DNA of 64,000 nt from Nostoc commune NIES-4072 (GCF_003113895.1 NZ_BDUD01000001.1:1463821-1527820), one strand, 5' to 3'; positions 1 through 9,090 are shown, counted from the stretch's first letter. A program made the numbers and translations. Notes: a model not told the origin generated them from the letters alone.

Positions 1-892
1 CCATGAAGCTATTTCCCAAGGACGCTTAACCCACGAAATGGCTGCACCTGTGGGCAAAATGGACAAGCTTGCTTGGCAGCTGCTATTTCAGGAAATGCCA
101 ATAGGTGCAATGTTACGTAACTTGGGTTCTTTAACTGAACTGGGTGTGTTGCGAGCTGATGAAAACGCTAATTTGCAGCAAGTGGAAGCAGTTCTTAATC
201 GTAGAGAACATCTGCGTAAAGGTCGCATCCATCCGATTGATGTTTTGAAAGCACTCAAAACATATCAATGTGGTGGAACATTAGGACGCAGTAAGAAAAC
301 TTGGAACCCAGTTCCTCGGATTGTGGACATTTTAGAAAAGGCGGTTGAACTGTCTTTTGATGTTGTGCAACCCACAGGTAAAGTATTCATGCACGCCGTG
401 GATGTTTCTGGTTCTATGGGTAGCTTAGTTGCAGATATGGGACTAACTTGTTGTGAAATTGCCACCACAATGGCACTGGTAACAGCAAAAGCAGAGAAAA
501 ACTACATGATTCGCGGCTTTGCTACGGAATTCCGGGAATTGGGTATCACCGCCAAAGATAGTTTTAGTTCTGCGGTTCGCAAAGCTAGCAACCAAAACTT
601 CGGTGGAACGGATGCATCTGTAGCTTACGACTGGATGATTAAGAATAAGTTTAAAGCAGATGTAGTCTGCTTTTGGACTGATTCAGAAAGCTGGGCTGGG
701 TATAAGCATCCAAGTCAAGCGCTGAAGGAGTACCGCAAAAAGGTAAACCCTAACGTTAAGGCGGTGTATGTCACCTTAACACCTTACCAAATTACTTTGG
801 TAGATCCTGAAGATTCGCTGTCTTGGGATTTGGCAGGGTTCGACCCAGGTACACCTCGAATCATTCAGATGCTAGCTACGGGTGAATTGTAG
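1..892 (+). CDS. rsr: Ro60/Rsr-like TROVE-domain RNA-binding protein (5' end outside window)
   Basis: The reading frame is open from base 2 through the internal Met at 38, so the gene starts upstream of the window. Seen: the end of the helical TROVE region, then a von Willebrand A domain with a MIDAS motif DVSGSMG (about residues 122-128 counted from the Met at 38), the MIDAS threonine in GGTDAS and an acidic WTDSESW segment. In the family, Ro60/Rsr is a ring-shaped protein that binds misfolded RNAs and Y RNAs and works with exoribonucleases in RNA quality control and stress survival. The next element on the same strand is a tRNA-shaped RNA (941-1048), as expected where Y RNAs are encoded beside rsr. 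The family is secure from the MIDAS plus TROVE layout; the symbol is by homology. Confidence 0.85.
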   Translation, partial: HEAISQGRLTHEMAAPVGKMDKLAWQLLFQEMPIGAMLRNLGSLTELGVLRADENANLQQVEAVLNRREHLRKGRIHPIDVLKALKTYQCGGTLGRSKKTWNPVPRIVDILEKAVELSFDVVQPTGKVFMHAVDVSGSMGSLVADMGLTCCEIATTMALVTAKAEKNYMIRGFATEFRELGITAKDSFSSAVRKASNQNFGGTDASVAYDWMIKNKFKADVVCFWTDSESWAGYKHPSQALKEYRKKVNPNVKAVYVTLTPYQITLVDPEDSLSWDLAGFDPGTPRIIQMLATGEL

Positions 893-908
893 ATATTCCT
901 GAAGGGTA

Positions 909-930
909 AAGGATGAAACACTTTATCCTT
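909..930 (+). other. 9-bp hairpin between rsr and the tRNA-like RNA
   Basis: AAGGATGAA (909-917) pairs with TTTATCCTT (922-930) with one G-T pair and a 4-nt loop. No T-run follows, so it is more likely a processing or leader hairpin of the RNA than a terminator. Confidence 0.4.
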
Positions 931-940
931 CATACTTCAT

Positions 941-1048
941 GGCGGGTTATCCTTGTTCGCAACTTGCCTTTCGGGGCCGATGAATTTAGGATTATCGGTT
1001 ACGTCTCCACCATTGTGGGGATTAGCGGGTTCAATCCCCGCACCCGCC
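941..1048 (+). ncRNA. tRNA-like RNA downstream of rsr, candidate Y RNA (YrlA type)
   Basis: Seen: GGCGGGT (941-947) pairs perfectly with ACCCGCC (1042-1048) as a 7-bp acceptor stem. T-A follows at the tRNA 8-9 positions. A canonical T arm lies at 1025-1041 (GCGGG, loop TTCAATC, CCCGC). Between them are a stem CCGAT/ATCGG (977-981 with 994-998, 12-nt loop) and a 7-bp stem TCTCCAC/GTGGGGA (1004-1021). No normal 7-nt anticodon loop is visible and the whole is 108 nt, so it is not an ordinary tRNA. GCCGATG at 976-982 resembles the bacterial Y RNA Ro-binding consensus GNCGAA(N)G. Known: bacterial YrlA RNAs carry a tRNA-mimic domain and lie beside rsr. Inferred: this is the Y RNA of the neighbouring Rsr. 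A degenerate tRNA gene is the alternative. Confidence 0.62.
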
Positions 1049-1087
1049 TTTGTTATGATTTTATCCTTACGCAAAGAAGAAGGCGAT

Positions 1088-1297
1088 TTAATTTTTGAAT
1101 GGTCGTTTTTCTATTTCAGCGATGGGTAAGAGTAGGGTGTCTTCGATGTGCGATCGGACTTCAGGAGATACATTAGAAGTAGCGTTATTTAGGCAATCGA
1201 CAAGTAATCTATTACCATCTCTATACTGCTTTAGTAGCAGCTTTATTTGCTCAGGACTTAACTGCCAATTGTGAAAAATTTCACAATATTTCATCAT
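1088..1297 (-). pseudogene. C-terminal remnant of a NACHT-type NTPase (helical tail)
   Basis: A 69-residue frame with a WQLSPEQ...LLKQY...LLVDCLN...VSPEVR...TLLLPIAEIEKR pattern. From memory this resembles the short helical C-terminal tail found on many cyanobacterial NACHT/STAND NTPases. No NTPase domain remains: its upstream side ends three bases before the 93-bp repeat at 1301-1393. Inferred: what is left of a larger gene cut at the repeat. It could instead be a short independent protein, since it has an ATG of its own. The family resemblance is moderate and the pseudogene status is an inference from the junction. Confidence 0.45.
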
Positions 1298-1300
1298 GAT

Positions 1301-1393
1301 TAGGACTTACGCACACTCTACGAATTCTCGGCGCTCTTGGCGTCTTGGCGGTTCGAGAAATTAAGCTTTTTAGCAATTTTTGCGTAAGTCCTA
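1301..1393 (+). mobile_element. 93-bp MITE, copy 1 (no matching target duplication)
   Basis: Begins TAGGACTTACGCA and ends TGCGTAAGTCCTA, 13-bp perfect terminal inverted repeats. It is identical over all 93 bases to the copies at 30721, 39609 (inverted) and 62568. Unlike those three it has no 5-bp duplication: the flanks share only GAT. Both adjoining genes are truncated here, which suggests recombination or deletion at the element. Confidence 0.9.
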
Positions 1394-1394
1394 G

Positions 1395-1850
1395 ATTAAA
1401 GAACACCTGCAAGGTTACTCACCCAAACCTGACAGCAGCCTGATTCAGCCTTACTGGGATAGCGTTCAATCTGTCCTAAACCAACTTAGCGATGTTCAAC
1501 TGGTTGAGCAAGTTGTGCCTAACTATCAGGAACTTTACGCCGGAAAAGTTGATTTAGTTGCTCGTTATCAAGGTGTTCCACATGTAATTGAATGGACGAC
1601 AGCCGAAGAACCAAAACTGAGATTTGATAAGCTTTATGACAAGCCTTTACAAGTAGCTGCTTATAGTGGTGCAATTAACCGATATTGTAGCGATCGCCTT
1701 TTTAACTGCAAAATTAACCATGCTCTCATTGTTGTAGCCTTGCCAGGTGAAGAAGCAGAAATTTTTGAATTTGATCGTGCAACGCTAATTCATGTCTGGC
1801 ATCAATGGCTGAATCGGCTGAATTTTTTCTTCAGTGCAGTTGCAGCATAG
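1395..1850 (+). pseudogene. 5'-truncated MGME1-like PD-(D/E)XK exonuclease
   Basis: The frame is open from 1395, right after the MITE, to the stop at 1848, well upstream of the first Met (1515). The sequence resembles the small PD-(D/E)XK exonucleases of the mitochondrial MGME1 type: a YAGKVDLVA segment holding the catalytic Asp, then VIEWTTA where the family has an I(D/E)WKT motif, then PLQVAAY. The catalytic lysine position reads Thr, so the enzyme is probably inactive as well as lacking its N-terminus. A frame stop (TAG, 1392-1394) is formed by the end of the MITE and the next base. The family assignment is moderate; the truncation is seen directly. Confidence 0.6.
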
Positions 1851-1853
1851 AAG

Positions 1854-1932
1854 TGCGATCGCATATCCACCCGAACTAAGCGATCGCAATTCTTTACAAG
1901 CACAACCCAAAATAAAATAGCGATCGCTCATA
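1854..1932. repeat. Cluster of three HIP1 octamers
   Basis: GCGATCGC-type HIP1 palindromes occur three times within about 80 bases, alongside further copies throughout the window. HIP1 is the highly iterated palindrome typical of many cyanobacterial chromosomes. Confidence 0.8.
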
Positions 1933-1953
1933 ATTTATTCAACTATCGAATGC

Positions 1954-2805
1954 TTAATTAAACAATGTCCCCAGGAAATTGATAATTGGTTTCCAAAAGA
2001 TACCAGTCAACACATAAGGAGCGTATTGTAAAAGCGGTAAGCTTGACTGCTTCGACGACTTTATCGGTAAACACTCCAAGAGAAAAGGCACTATACAGGT
2101 AAGCCCATAAGCAGTTGCTAAAGCTGTATTCCATTCAGGATCATCTCCTGGTATAGGGCTATAATAAATACCCAACATAATGAAAGAGATCATTAAAAAC
2201 TGCTCCCATAAAAACCAGGACTGTGGTGGTAGAAAATAAATTAACTGGAGAAAGCTTTTGTTGTCTATTTTTTGTCGCATTCCCAAAAGGACAGCCCAAG
2301 TTGCAGCCCCAACGATGCCATCATCTTTCAGTCCATAAGTTCTTTGAAAGCGTTTAACGCCTCTTTCAGTTTCACGACTAAAATACCCGTCAGGTTCTTT
2401 TTTGAAAAACCCTTCTTCATTAAGAATAATTTGCAGTTCCTTAACTGCATCCTGTAATTTTGGAGACATACTTTTTTGATTGCGGTAAAGCTTTGGGTAG
2501 AAAAGGCAAGACCAACTCAGTGGCCCAACTATTCCATCTACATGAAGATTATTGGCTTTTTGAAATTTGATTACAGCCTCTTCTGTTTCTAAGTCAAATT
2601 TACCACTAATACTTGACAGAAAACCCTGAGCTTGAAGTCTCTCTTGCAGTTCATTGATTGATTCCTGTGCAGAGTTTGGTGAAAAGCCTCGGTATAATAT
2701 AGGACGTTTATTGAATACACAGACTTGTTTTTCGTCTGGAAAATAACGTCGGGATTGTTTTAGTCCAAACAAGAGGTTTAGAAAGCTAAGTGTTTTATTT
2801 GTCAT
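1954..2805 (-). CDS. Membrane protein with two peptidoglycan-binding domains
   Basis: 283 residues. Two PG_binding_1 repeats are visible at about 45-105 (LQERLQAQGFL...EEAVIKFQKANNLHVDGIVGPLSW) and 118-175 (LQIILNEEGFF...GVKRFQRTYGLKDDGIVGAATW). They are followed by about three hydrophobic segments (roughly 185-283). The repeats bind cell-wall glycan. The C-terminal membrane region suggests anchoring at the cytoplasmic membrane, although there is no obvious signal peptide in front of the repeats, so topology is uncertain. No catalytic domain is present. It is transcribed divergently from the STAND ATPase at 3039. The domain call is firm; the role is unknown. Confidence 0.75.
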   Translation of the reverse strand: MTNKTLSFLNLLFGLKQSRRYFPDEKQVCVFNKRPILYRGFSPNSAQESINELQERLQAQGFLSSISGKFDLETEEAVIKFQKANNLHVDGIVGPLSWSCLFYPKLYRNQKSMSPKLQDAVKELQIILNEEGFFKKEPDGYFSRETERGVKRFQRTYGLKDDGIVGAATWAVLLGMRQKIDNKSFLQLIYFLPPQSWFLWEQFLMISFIMLGIYYSPIPGDDPEWNTALATAYGLTCIVPFLLECLPIKSSKQSSLPLLQYAPYVLTGIFWKPIINFLGTLFN

Positions 2806-2949
2806 AATTTTATCGAGTAATTTTTGAAAAAATCATTTGACAAAGTTTTAGAGCTTAGAAATCGGTATGACCGCTAGCCTCTACTTAGTAGAGACAAAAA
2901 TAAACTTATAAATTAGCTTACTGGTTAAATTGAAGACAAGAATTAACAC

Positions 2950-2999
2950 TGTTAAAAAAATGTTATTAAATTGTTAAACTTTTGTTTGTTAAAATGTTG
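2950..2999. promoter_or_regulatory. Phased TGTTA repeats upstream of the STAND ATPase
   Basis: TGTTA occurs at 2950, 2961, 2972 and 2987. The first three are exactly 11 bases apart, one helical turn, in an AT-rich stretch about 50-90 bases before the ATG at 3039 and between two divergent genes. It could be an operator or simply AT-rich promoter DNA. Confidence 0.3.
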
Positions 3000-3038
3000 C
3001 CAATGTCACATTGATGACGAATTTATTAGGTGATATTT

Positions 3039-4934
3039 ATGCCAAATCAGTCAGAAGGTTGGAATTTACCTAAAAGTTGGAATCGCAGGATTTTGCAGGA
3101 CTGGGAGATAGACCGACTACTGACTAATTTGGAGGTTACGCTTCAAAAGCGTTACAGACAAAGTACCAGGAAAGACCTGTTACTTGGGTTACTCTGTGGG
3201 TACAGCTTGAAAAAGATTGGTCAAGATTTGCACAAAGAAAATGGTGTTGTCAGAGCAGGGTTAACCAATATCTATCGGGATATCGAAGCTTTGACAGGAG
3301 AAGCAAATAAAAGCGTCAAGTCAAGTAATCTTGCCTATGTTTTGGAAAAGCATGGTTATCGTAGAGGATCTGTTGTATCTGCTATCCAACGCCGTGATAT
3401 CCCCCACAATCTGCCAGCACCGACTTACACCCAGTTTATTGGTCGGGAGGCAGATATGAAAAAGCTATTAGAACGTCTTTCGTCGGTGCATGGCGCTCAC
3501 ATGATCACAGTACATGGCATTGGTGGCGTAGGTAAAACGGCACTGGTGTTAGCAGCTGCTTACCTGTGCTTAAAAGCTAGTAACGAAAACTCTTCTGAAG
3601 CACCCAAATTTGATGCGATTATTTTTACTTCAGCCAAACAACAAGAACTTATTCCCACTAATAGTATATTGTGGCGGCAACAGGGACAGCGTAATCTACG
3701 CGATATCTTTCGAGAAATTGCTAATGCTTTAAACGACCCGACAATTCTTCAATCTCCTCCCAATGACCAATTTGATCGTGTACGCCAAATTCTCTCAAAA
3801 CGGAGAACACTGTTGATTGTGGACAATATGGAGACTATAGAGGATAGGGATGAGGTTATTGAATTTTTATATAATCTACCCATTTGCATCAAAGTAATAA
3901 TTACTAGCCGCGAACAAATTGCCTTGCTGCCAATCCGTCTGCGAAACTTACCACCAGATGATGGTTTGCAGTTGATTCGACAACAAGCTGAAGAAAAAGG
4001 TATAAGCATCAACGATGAAGACTCGAAGCAACTATACGATCGCACAGGCGGAATCCCTTTGGCGATCGTATATTCAATTGGTCAATTATCCAGTGGCTAC
4101 TCCTTAAACCTACGGGCAGTACTTTATTGGTGTAAAGACCAAGACCGCTATGAAGCAGTTAGAGATTTATGGATGCTCTTGATCCACTATGCAAATGTCT
4201 ATGCCTATTGGGACGATCGCTTAGATTGGCTGCAATGGCTCATAGAACAATCAGAACGGCGTGGTGAATGGTCTTCTTTCGTAAAAATCATTGTCCGCAA
4301 AAGCTGGCTACTAATTCGAGAGTGTTCATCTGTGAGTCTCAAAGAAGCAGATAAAATTTTGCGGCGGACGTGGATTTTACGCGATCATGCAGATTTATGT
4401 GTTCAGGCTGACTTAGCCGAAAGTATGGCTAGGCTACAAATTAGACAAAAGGATTATCAAGATGCCCGCCACTGGCTAACGGTAGAAGAAAAATTGGTGA
4501 TCGAGGCGAATCTAGAGGAACGACAGCACATCCGCTATTTTATTCCCGTTCTTTACCATCGGGCTGAAATCCTTTATTTAGAAGGAGAATATTCTTTGGC
4601 AAAGAAGCTTTTCCAAGATGTGATGCAAAGTGCAGAAAAAATTAGTTGGCATCGAGTAATCAATTCTGCTAGAAATTGGCTAGCTGATATTGCTATCGAA
4701 CAAGGCGATCGCAATGAAGCTGAAAAGCTATTAATTCAAGGTTTCACTGTCGCTGAAATGACCCACAATAAGCGGCGTTTAGCTCGCTATCAGCGTTCTC
4801 TTGCCCGTTGGGAGAAAAAGTGGGGAAGTGCAGAGAAAGCCTACCAATTGTCAATTAAGGCTATTGATGGTTTTAAGCTCTTAGGAATGACACGGGATGC
4901 ACAAGAGATGCAAATTTTCCTTGATTCTCCATAA
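3039..4934 (+). CDS. STAND (NB-ARC-type) ATPase with N-terminal HTH-like region and TPR-like tail
   Basis: 631 residues from the ATG at 3039, chosen over an upstream GTG (3030) because TAGGTGA sits just upstream. N-terminal region (about 10-110) looks helical, with an LLLGLLCGYSLKKIGQDL segment like the winged/HTH modules that precede STAND ATPases in cyanobacteria. Then come a P-loop GIGGVGKT (about 160-167), Walker B LLIVDNMET (about 256) and ITSRE sensor, followed by helical repeats of TPR type to the C-terminus. STAND proteins act as signal-responsive switches, and several families work in antiphage defence. No effector domain such as TIR, caspase or nuclease is fused, so the output is unknown. 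Confidence 0.75.
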   Translation: MPNQSEGWNLPKSWNRRILQDWEIDRLLTNLEVTLQKRYRQSTRKDLLLGLLCGYSLKKIGQDLHKENGVVRAGLTNIYRDIEALTGEANKSVKSSNLAYVLEKHGYRRGSVVSAIQRRDIPHNLPAPTYTQFIGREADMKKLLERLSSVHGAHMITVHGIGGVGKTALVLAAAYLCLKASNENSSEAPKFDAIIFTSAKQQELIPTNSILWRQQGQRNLRDIFREIANALNDPTILQSPPNDQFDRVRQILSKRRTLLIVDNMETIEDRDEVIEFLYNLPICIKVIITSREQIALLPIRLRNLPPDDGLQLIRQQAEEKGISINDEDSKQLYDRTGGIPLAIVYSIGQLSSGYSLNLRAVLYWCKDQDRYEAVRDLWMLLIHYANVYAYWDDRLDWLQWLIEQSERRGEWSSFVKIIVRKSWLLIRECSSVSLKEADKILRRTWILRDHADLCVQADLAESMARLQIRQKDYQDARHWLTVEEKLVIEANLEERQHIRYFIPVLYHRAEILYLEGEYSLAKKLFQDVMQSAEKISWHRVINSARNWLADIAIEQGDRNEAEKLLIQGFTVAEMTHNKRRLARYQRSLARWEKKWGSAEKAYQLSIKAIDGFKLLGMTRDAQEMQIFLDSP

Positions 4935-5251
4935 TTATCGATAGGTTAAGATGCGATGCCCACCCTACAAGATGGGATAATTTATTTTTGGGAAATCCTA
5001 AAAGTGCGATCGCATACTCACCAAATCTAGCCAAGATGCTTTTTTACAACATAATGTAATATAATTTAGCATTATTCGCGCGATCGCTGTTCCTTTTGGA
5101 TGTAATTGCTATTAATGTGCCAATCTGCTAGATATCAGCCTGGTTTCATCCCAAATTGTCCACCCAAAGACAGTAGATTAAGTTTTGTGTGAATCACTAT
5201 AAGGTATGAAATAGCTCTGCTTTCCAAAAAGTGAAAAAGGAACAGATTTTT

Positions 5252-6598
5252 ATGACATTTGATTACGATTTGTTTGTCATTGGTGCTGGGCCTGGAGGAT
5301 TGGCAGCAGCTAAAAAAGCAGCTAGTTACGGTGTACGTGTCGCTGTTGCTGAACAAGAATCCGTCGGTGGAACTTGTGTAAATCGCGGCTGTGTTCCGAA
5401 AAAACTGATTGTCTACGCAGCTGACTTCGCCTTGCAAAATCAAATAGCGCACAGTTATGGGTGGAGTGACTGCCAAACATACTTTGACTGGACATTATTT
5501 ATTAAGTCAGTACACCAGCATATTGACACCATTAACCAGTCTTATTTTCAGCAATTGCAAAAAGCTGGAATTGAGTTAATTTCTCAACACGTAACTTTCA
5601 TCGATACCCACACTATTAATATTGATGGACGCAAAGTTACAGCCGACAAAATTTTAATTGCTGTGGGAGGGCAACCCCTCAAGCCCAAAATCCCAGGTAT
5701 AGAATACGCTATCACATCCCGCGAGATGTTTCAGCTACCCTATCTGCCGAAACGTTTAGCAATTATTGGCGGCGGCTACATTGGCGTAGAATTTTCCAGC
5801 ATGATGCACGCTTTCGGCTGTGAAGTGACGGTGATTGAAAGAGACGGGACGATTTTATCGGGGTTTGATGATGACATTTGCTCTGCTGTACAACAGGGTT
5901 TGATTAAACGCGGAATTAAGATATTCACCAATAGCACCGTTGCTAAAATAAAATACTCAGATGAGACTTTGTTGTTAACTATTACTGGTGAGAAGCAAGA
6001 AATAATTACAGCAGATACCATCTTAGTTGCCACAGGTTACGCTCCAAATACCAAGAATCTTGGTTTGGAAAATGCCCATGTTGAACTTGGCGAAGATGGT
6101 GCAATTAAAGTAGATGAATACAGCCGCACCAGCCAAGAAAATATTTTTGCTGTGGGTGATTGCACTAGCCGCGTGCAATTGACTCCAGTGGCTAAGGCAG
6201 AAGGTATTGCCTTTGCAGATACAGTTTTTGGCAACAAGGCGCAAAAACTAAATTATGATTATGTACCCACTGCTGTTTTTTGCCGTCCAGAAGCGGCTAG
6301 TGTGGGAATGACAGAGGCGAAAGCACGGGAAAAATTCGGTGAAGCTGTACAATGCTACCGCACCCAGTTCCAACCACTGTTGTATCAGCTAATCGAACAG
6401 AATGATCAAACCACTATAAAGTTAGTGTTAAATGGTGATTCTGGGCAAGTTTTGGGCGCTCACATGGTGGGTGAACATGCAGCAGATATCATTCAAAGTC
6501 TGGGTGTGGCAATTCGAAAAGGCATCACTAAGGAAGATTTGGATGAAACTATAGGCATTCATCCCACGACAGGGGAAGAATTTTTGTCGTTAGATTAA
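5252..6598 (+). CDS. gor: Glutathione reductase (NADPH)
   Basis: 448 residues from the ATG at 5252; an AAGGA ribosome-binding site lies about 10 bases upstream and the GTG at 5231 is unlikely. FAD-binding GAGPGG at the N-terminus, redox-active disulfide motif GGTCVNRGCVPKK (two Cys), a second Rossmann motif GGGYIGVEF for the pyridine nucleotide, FAD motif FAVGD, and the C-terminal HPTTGEE with the catalytic His-Glu pair. The enzyme reduces oxidised glutathione with NADPH and supports peroxide and thiol homeostasis in the cytosol. Length matches the family. Lipoamide dehydrogenase and mercuric reductase are less likely, because the Cys motif is CVNRGCVPKK. Confidence 0.92.
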   Translation: MTFDYDLFVIGAGPGGLAAAKKAASYGVRVAVAEQESVGGTCVNRGCVPKKLIVYAADFALQNQIAHSYGWSDCQTYFDWTLFIKSVHQHIDTINQSYFQQLQKAGIELISQHVTFIDTHTINIDGRKVTADKILIAVGGQPLKPKIPGIEYAITSREMFQLPYLPKRLAIIGGGYIGVEFSSMMHAFGCEVTVIERDGTILSGFDDDICSAVQQGLIKRGIKIFTNSTVAKIKYSDETLLLTITGEKQEIITADTILVATGYAPNTKNLGLENAHVELGEDGAIKVDEYSRTSQENIFAVGDCTSRVQLTPVAKAEGIAFADTVFGNKAQKLNYDYVPTAVFCRPEAASVGMTEAKAREKFGEAVQCYRTQFQPLLYQLIEQNDQTTIKLVLNGDSGQVLGAHMVGEHAADIIQSLGVAIRKGITKEDLDETIGIHPTTGEEFLSLD

Positions 6599-6732
6599 AT
6601 TATATGCAGCACTGAGTGAAGAAGACACGGGGAGGGAGAGAGGAGGATAAAGAATTATTTGTCCACCAATAACTTAACTCTTTTTCCTCCCCTGCTTATT
6701 TATCTGAATCATTTCCCATCCTTGCATTCTTC

Positions 6733-9090
6733 TCAAGTAGTTTCTGAGGATGCTTCTGAGCTAGATTTTGTGGGAGTGCCTAAGTCATCTAAAGTATTCA
6801 TTAATGAGTCATTCTGGAGCATGGGGTATATGCTTTGGAAATTTACAACATCGTCAAAAGCTTCAAGATCCTCAAGAGCCTCTGATGCCGACTGATATCG
6901 CTGTTTGAAGTCATCCAGCACCATTTTACTGAGAATTTTAGCGAAGGAGTGACTCACCTGGGTGCGTAGTTTACCGCCGTAGGCATCGCTCCATCTTATC
7001 TCTCCATCAGCATCTCTAGGTAGCTCACGGGGTGCCATACCAGTTAAGGCTTTAATCCCAACCATACCGACTGCATAGATATCACTACTGTAGTGTGGAC
7101 GCCCAAAACATTGCTCGCTTGGTGCGTAACCCTGAGTACCAATGCCAATGGTGAAGGGGCTTTGCTCTTGATGATCGAGCTGTTTGGTACTAACTTCTTT
7201 GACGGCTCCAAAGTCAATCAGGATTAGTTTACCGTCTGAATGTCGGCGCATGATATTGCTGGGTTTAATATCCCGGTGAATCACATTATTTTTATGGACA
7301 AATGTTAATATTTGCAATAAGTCCCTAACAATTCTGATCGCTGCAATTTCCTCAATTGCTCTGCCTGGTGGCAATTCTTGATTTAAAGGATGACCAATGA
7401 TCTGTTGTTGTACTAAATAAAATTCTTCATCTTCTTCAAAATACGCCAAAAGTTGAGGAATTTGAGGGTGTATTCCCAATTTTTCGAGTGTTTGCGCCTC
7501 CGAGTTAAATAAACGTCTAGCAAGTTGCAATGCTTCTGGTTTGGTGTTGGCTGGTTTTAGTTGTTTGACAACACATCGCGGATTTCCGGGACGTTGGGTA
7601 TCTTCGGCAATGTAGGTTTCACTGAATCCACCGGAACCGAGAACTTTGACAATTCTGTAGCGTCTAGCTAGGACTTTTCCTGATAAGGCTAAATCTCGTT
7701 GCTGGATTAGGTCTTGCAAGTCATCTTGTTGGCTGATAATCTCTTGGACAACGGCGGAAGTTTTATACTTTTGAAAAATATCTACTAATTGGCGTTTTTT
7801 GATGCTTTCTCTGACTAATGAGGTTCCCAGGTAGGAAAATCCAATCATAGCGATCGCAATCATTGGTACAGTAGTGGGAATTAACTGACCATGAATAAAT
7901 AACCCATAACTAATTCCTGCCCAAGCACCAGACAGGGCGAGGCTATAAAGAAATCTATTGATAGTACGCTTGCGTCTGCTAATCATCAAGGCTGTACTGC
8001 CAACTATAATTAGCACAAACAAACCCCGCAATGGTGGACTTTTAATTCCTGGGGCGATTGCTTTACCTTGCATCAAAGTTGCGATCGCATTGGCGTGAAT
8101 TTCCACGCCCGACATGGGTTTAGCGCTGTTGCTAGCAGCGACTGGATAATAATCATTGTGTAACTTATCTGTTGCACCAATCAGCACTATTTTGTCTTTA
8201 AAGACCTTTCCTTGCTGCAAATAGGTGTTCCAGTTTTCCGGATCAAGTACATGCCAAAAGGGTATTTGCTCAAATGTACCCGCAGGCCCCCAAAAATGAA
8301 TGCGATCGCCCTTTGGTCGGGGATAATTTACTTGTGCGGCCCTGATTGCTGCTTCATCAAAAGAAGGTAGTTTCTCAATCAAATTGTCTTCCGCTAACAA
8401 CTTAGAAAACTCACTTGCCAATCGATGAACTTTACCATCTGTCTCCAAAGGGAAATTAACTGAGCCAATGGACACTGACCCTGTATGAAACATTTGTTGC
8501 GGGTCAATCAGTTGCATAAAAGACCCTTGGTGCGTCTGGGAATTTTCGTAGACAGCTGCTAAGGTAACTTTGCTGCCATATTTTTGTAATACTGCCTGGA
8601 GTTGGCGATCGTCACTAGCTCCATAACTACTTGGCGTGTCAAAAACGACATCTATTGCTACAGAACGGACACCTGCTTTGATTAACTTTGTGATTACTTG
8701 AGCATAAGCAGCCCGTTTATAAGGATAAGATTTCAGTGTTTCTAAGTAGGCATACTGTTTCGGATTTGTTTTATAGTACTGTGCGGGAACTGATATTGAC
8801 TGATCGTCTATTGCTAAAATTACGATGTCTTCTGGAGGCGAAATCGGGCCACGCACTTGAAAAAAGGCAGAAAGCGCCTTATTCTCCATCAATTGAACCA
8901 ATTCCCCACCAGAAGCACTCAGCACTGCTGCACCCATTGCCCAACCGCCAGCGAGGAGATGACCTAAGAGAACCATCCATCTTGACTGACGAGCCGATGC
9001 TGTTGATGTTACCTTTGTCGGTTTACTTGAGTGTCTATTGGCAGCAGAGACATAGTTTTTAGTTAAGGTAGATGTAGGTTCTTCTGCCAT
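6733..9090 (-). CDS. CHASE2 sensor fused to Ser/Thr protein kinase
   Basis: 785 residues. One transmembrane segment near 35-60 is followed by a CHASE2 extracytoplasmic sensor (about 70-330, with ILAIDDQSI, IDVVFDTPS, KIVLIGATD and GVEIHANAIATL). Then come about three membrane helices (330-420) and a Hanks-type kinase (about 475-740): glycine-rich GSGGFSETY, ATP-binding lysine in CVVKQL, catalytic HRDIKPSN, DFG and GYAPSEQ. The layout is a membrane receptor kinase of a kind common in filamentous cyanobacteria. Ligand and targets are unknown. The gene stands alone, facing away from the long non-coding region 9091-9830. Confidence 0.88.
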   Translation of the reverse strand: MAEEPTSTLTKNYVSAANRHSSKPTKVTSTASARQSRWMVLLGHLLAGGWAMGAAVLSASGGELVQLMENKALSAFFQVRGPISPPEDIVILAIDDQSISVPAQYYKTNPKQYAYLETLKSYPYKRAAYAQVITKLIKAGVRSVAIDVVFDTPSSYGASDDRQLQAVLQKYGSKVTLAAVYENSQTHQGSFMQLIDPQQMFHTGSVSIGSVNFPLETDGKVHRLASEFSKLLAEDNLIEKLPSFDEAAIRAAQVNYPRPKGDRIHFWGPAGTFEQIPFWHVLDPENWNTYLQQGKVFKDKIVLIGATDKLHNDYYPVAASNSAKPMSGVEIHANAIATLMQGKAIAPGIKSPPLRGLFVLIIVGSTALMISRRKRTINRFLYSLALSGAWAGISYGLFIHGQLIPTTVPMIAIAMIGFSYLGTSLVRESIKKRQLVDIFQKYKTSAVVQEIISQQDDLQDLIQQRDLALSGKVLARRYRIVKVLGSGGFSETYIAEDTQRPGNPRCVVKQLKPANTKPEALQLARRLFNSEAQTLEKLGIHPQIPQLLAYFEEDEEFYLVQQQIIGHPLNQELPPGRAIEEIAAIRIVRDLLQILTFVHKNNVIHRDIKPSNIMRRHSDGKLILIDFGAVKEVSTKQLDHQEQSPFTIGIGTQGYAPSEQCFGRPHYSSDIYAVGMVGIKALTGMAPRELPRDADGEIRWSDAYGGKLRTQVSHSFAKILSKMVLDDFKQRYQSASEALEDLEAFDDVVNFQSIYPMLQNDSLMNTLDDLGTPTKSSSEASSETT

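Noticed and set aside
913..1098. 61-residue frame across the tRNA-like RNA
   Set aside because: It is the coding shadow of a clearly structured RNA and has no protein features.
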